Assembly (NCBI GenBank): GCA_955652925.1
Contig: CATPCO010000159.1
Span: 1-7,062, forward strand
Direction of reading: 5' to 3'
Length of the DNA stretch: 7,062 bases
DNA from: an uncultured Xanthobacteraceae bacterium
GTDB lineage: Bacteria; Pseudomonadota; Alphaproteobacteria; Rhizobiales; Xanthobacteraceae
Below the pieces are notes generated by a model. It worked only from the letters and a program-made list of their open reading frames with translations, was not told the DNA's origin and did no database searches. Position numbers and translations under genes: made by a program. Shown one piece after another: positions 6,961 through 7,062 of this stretch. Numbering within the stretch: position 1 is the first letter of the stretch; each line of letters begins with the position of its first letter.

Positions 6961-7062
6961 ATGTCGCAACTGGTAGGAATTTTGATATCTTCGCCGGGCG
7001 ATGTTCCGGACGAGCGGTTGCGTGCCGAATTGATCATCGAGAAGCTTACGCAGGAATATAGA
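6961..7062 (+). CDS. N-terminus of a DUF4062-like / STAND-type protein, cut by right window edge
   Basis: A plus-strand ATG at 6961 opens a frame that is still open at the right edge (34 codons). GGAG lies nine bases upstream; an in-frame GTG at 6925 is a weaker alternative start. The peptide starts MSQLVGILISSPGDVPDER and continues into a helix with IIEKL and QEYR. A short beta strand, SSPGDV, two residues, then ER and a helix ending in a vIexLn-like motif is the hallmark of the DUF4062-like domain at the start of many large bacterial proteins with STAND/NACHT ATPase and WD40, TPR or similar repeat domains. Some of these act in NLR-like antiphage defence. Only the N-terminal signature is visible, so the ATPase, the repeats and any defence role are inference. 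It is the only plus-strand gene in the window. Confidence 0.72.
   Translation, partial: MSQLVGILISSPGDVPDERLRAELIIEKLTQEYR

Noticed and set aside
6579..7061. Plus-strand open frame of 160 codons across the opgH 5' end and the divergent region
   Set aside because: It is antisense to opgH, then out of frame with the ISSPGDV gene, and no family resemblance is seen.

Overview
The window looks like the chromosome of a GC-rich alphaproteobacterium, most likely of the Rhizobiales and plausibly close to Bradyrhizobium or Rhodopseudomonas. This is inferred from codon usage, from the PleC/DivJ-type kinase signature, from the short OpgH and from the Rhizobiales-style PAN-domain peptide. No rRNA, tRNA, CRISPR array or insertion sequence was seen.

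Layout. Almost everything reads leftward on the minus strand. From the left edge: (1) 1-2250, a large membrane-bound PAS sensor histidine kinase of the PleC/DivJ (PdhS) group, cut by the left edge so only its last residues are missing; (2) 2251-2512, its 262-base upstream region, holding a perfect 6+4+6 inverted repeat; (3) 2513-2959, a single-domain universal stress protein; (4) 3058-6766, a tightly coupled three-gene minus-strand operon in the order opgH (glucan synthase), a small exported PAN/Apple-domain protein, and a two-domain glycosyltransferase (GT11 alpha-1,2-fucosyltransferase-like N-terminus fused to a GT2-like C-terminus). The genes overlap by 4 bases and by 1 base. (5) 6767-6960 is a divergent intergenic region, and (6) 6961-7062 is the first 34 codons of a plus-strand gene beginning with an ISSPGDV...ER signature. 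That signature is typical of the N-terminal DUF4062-like domain placed ahead of STAND/NACHT-type NTPases and repeat proteins.

How they may work together. OpgH makes periplasmic glucan backbone from UDP-glucose at the inner membrane. Translational coupling to an exported cysteine-rich PAN protein and a bifunctional glycosyltransferase suggests a dedicated glycan assembly or decoration unit (inference). No opgG is present in the window. The kinase and the stress protein are separate regulatory and stress genes. The two points most worth follow-up are the opgH-PAN-GT11/GT2 operon and the partial STAND-like gene at the right edge. The long plus-strand reading frames across 1-2250 and 3040-6750 are antisense shadows of the minus-strand genes.
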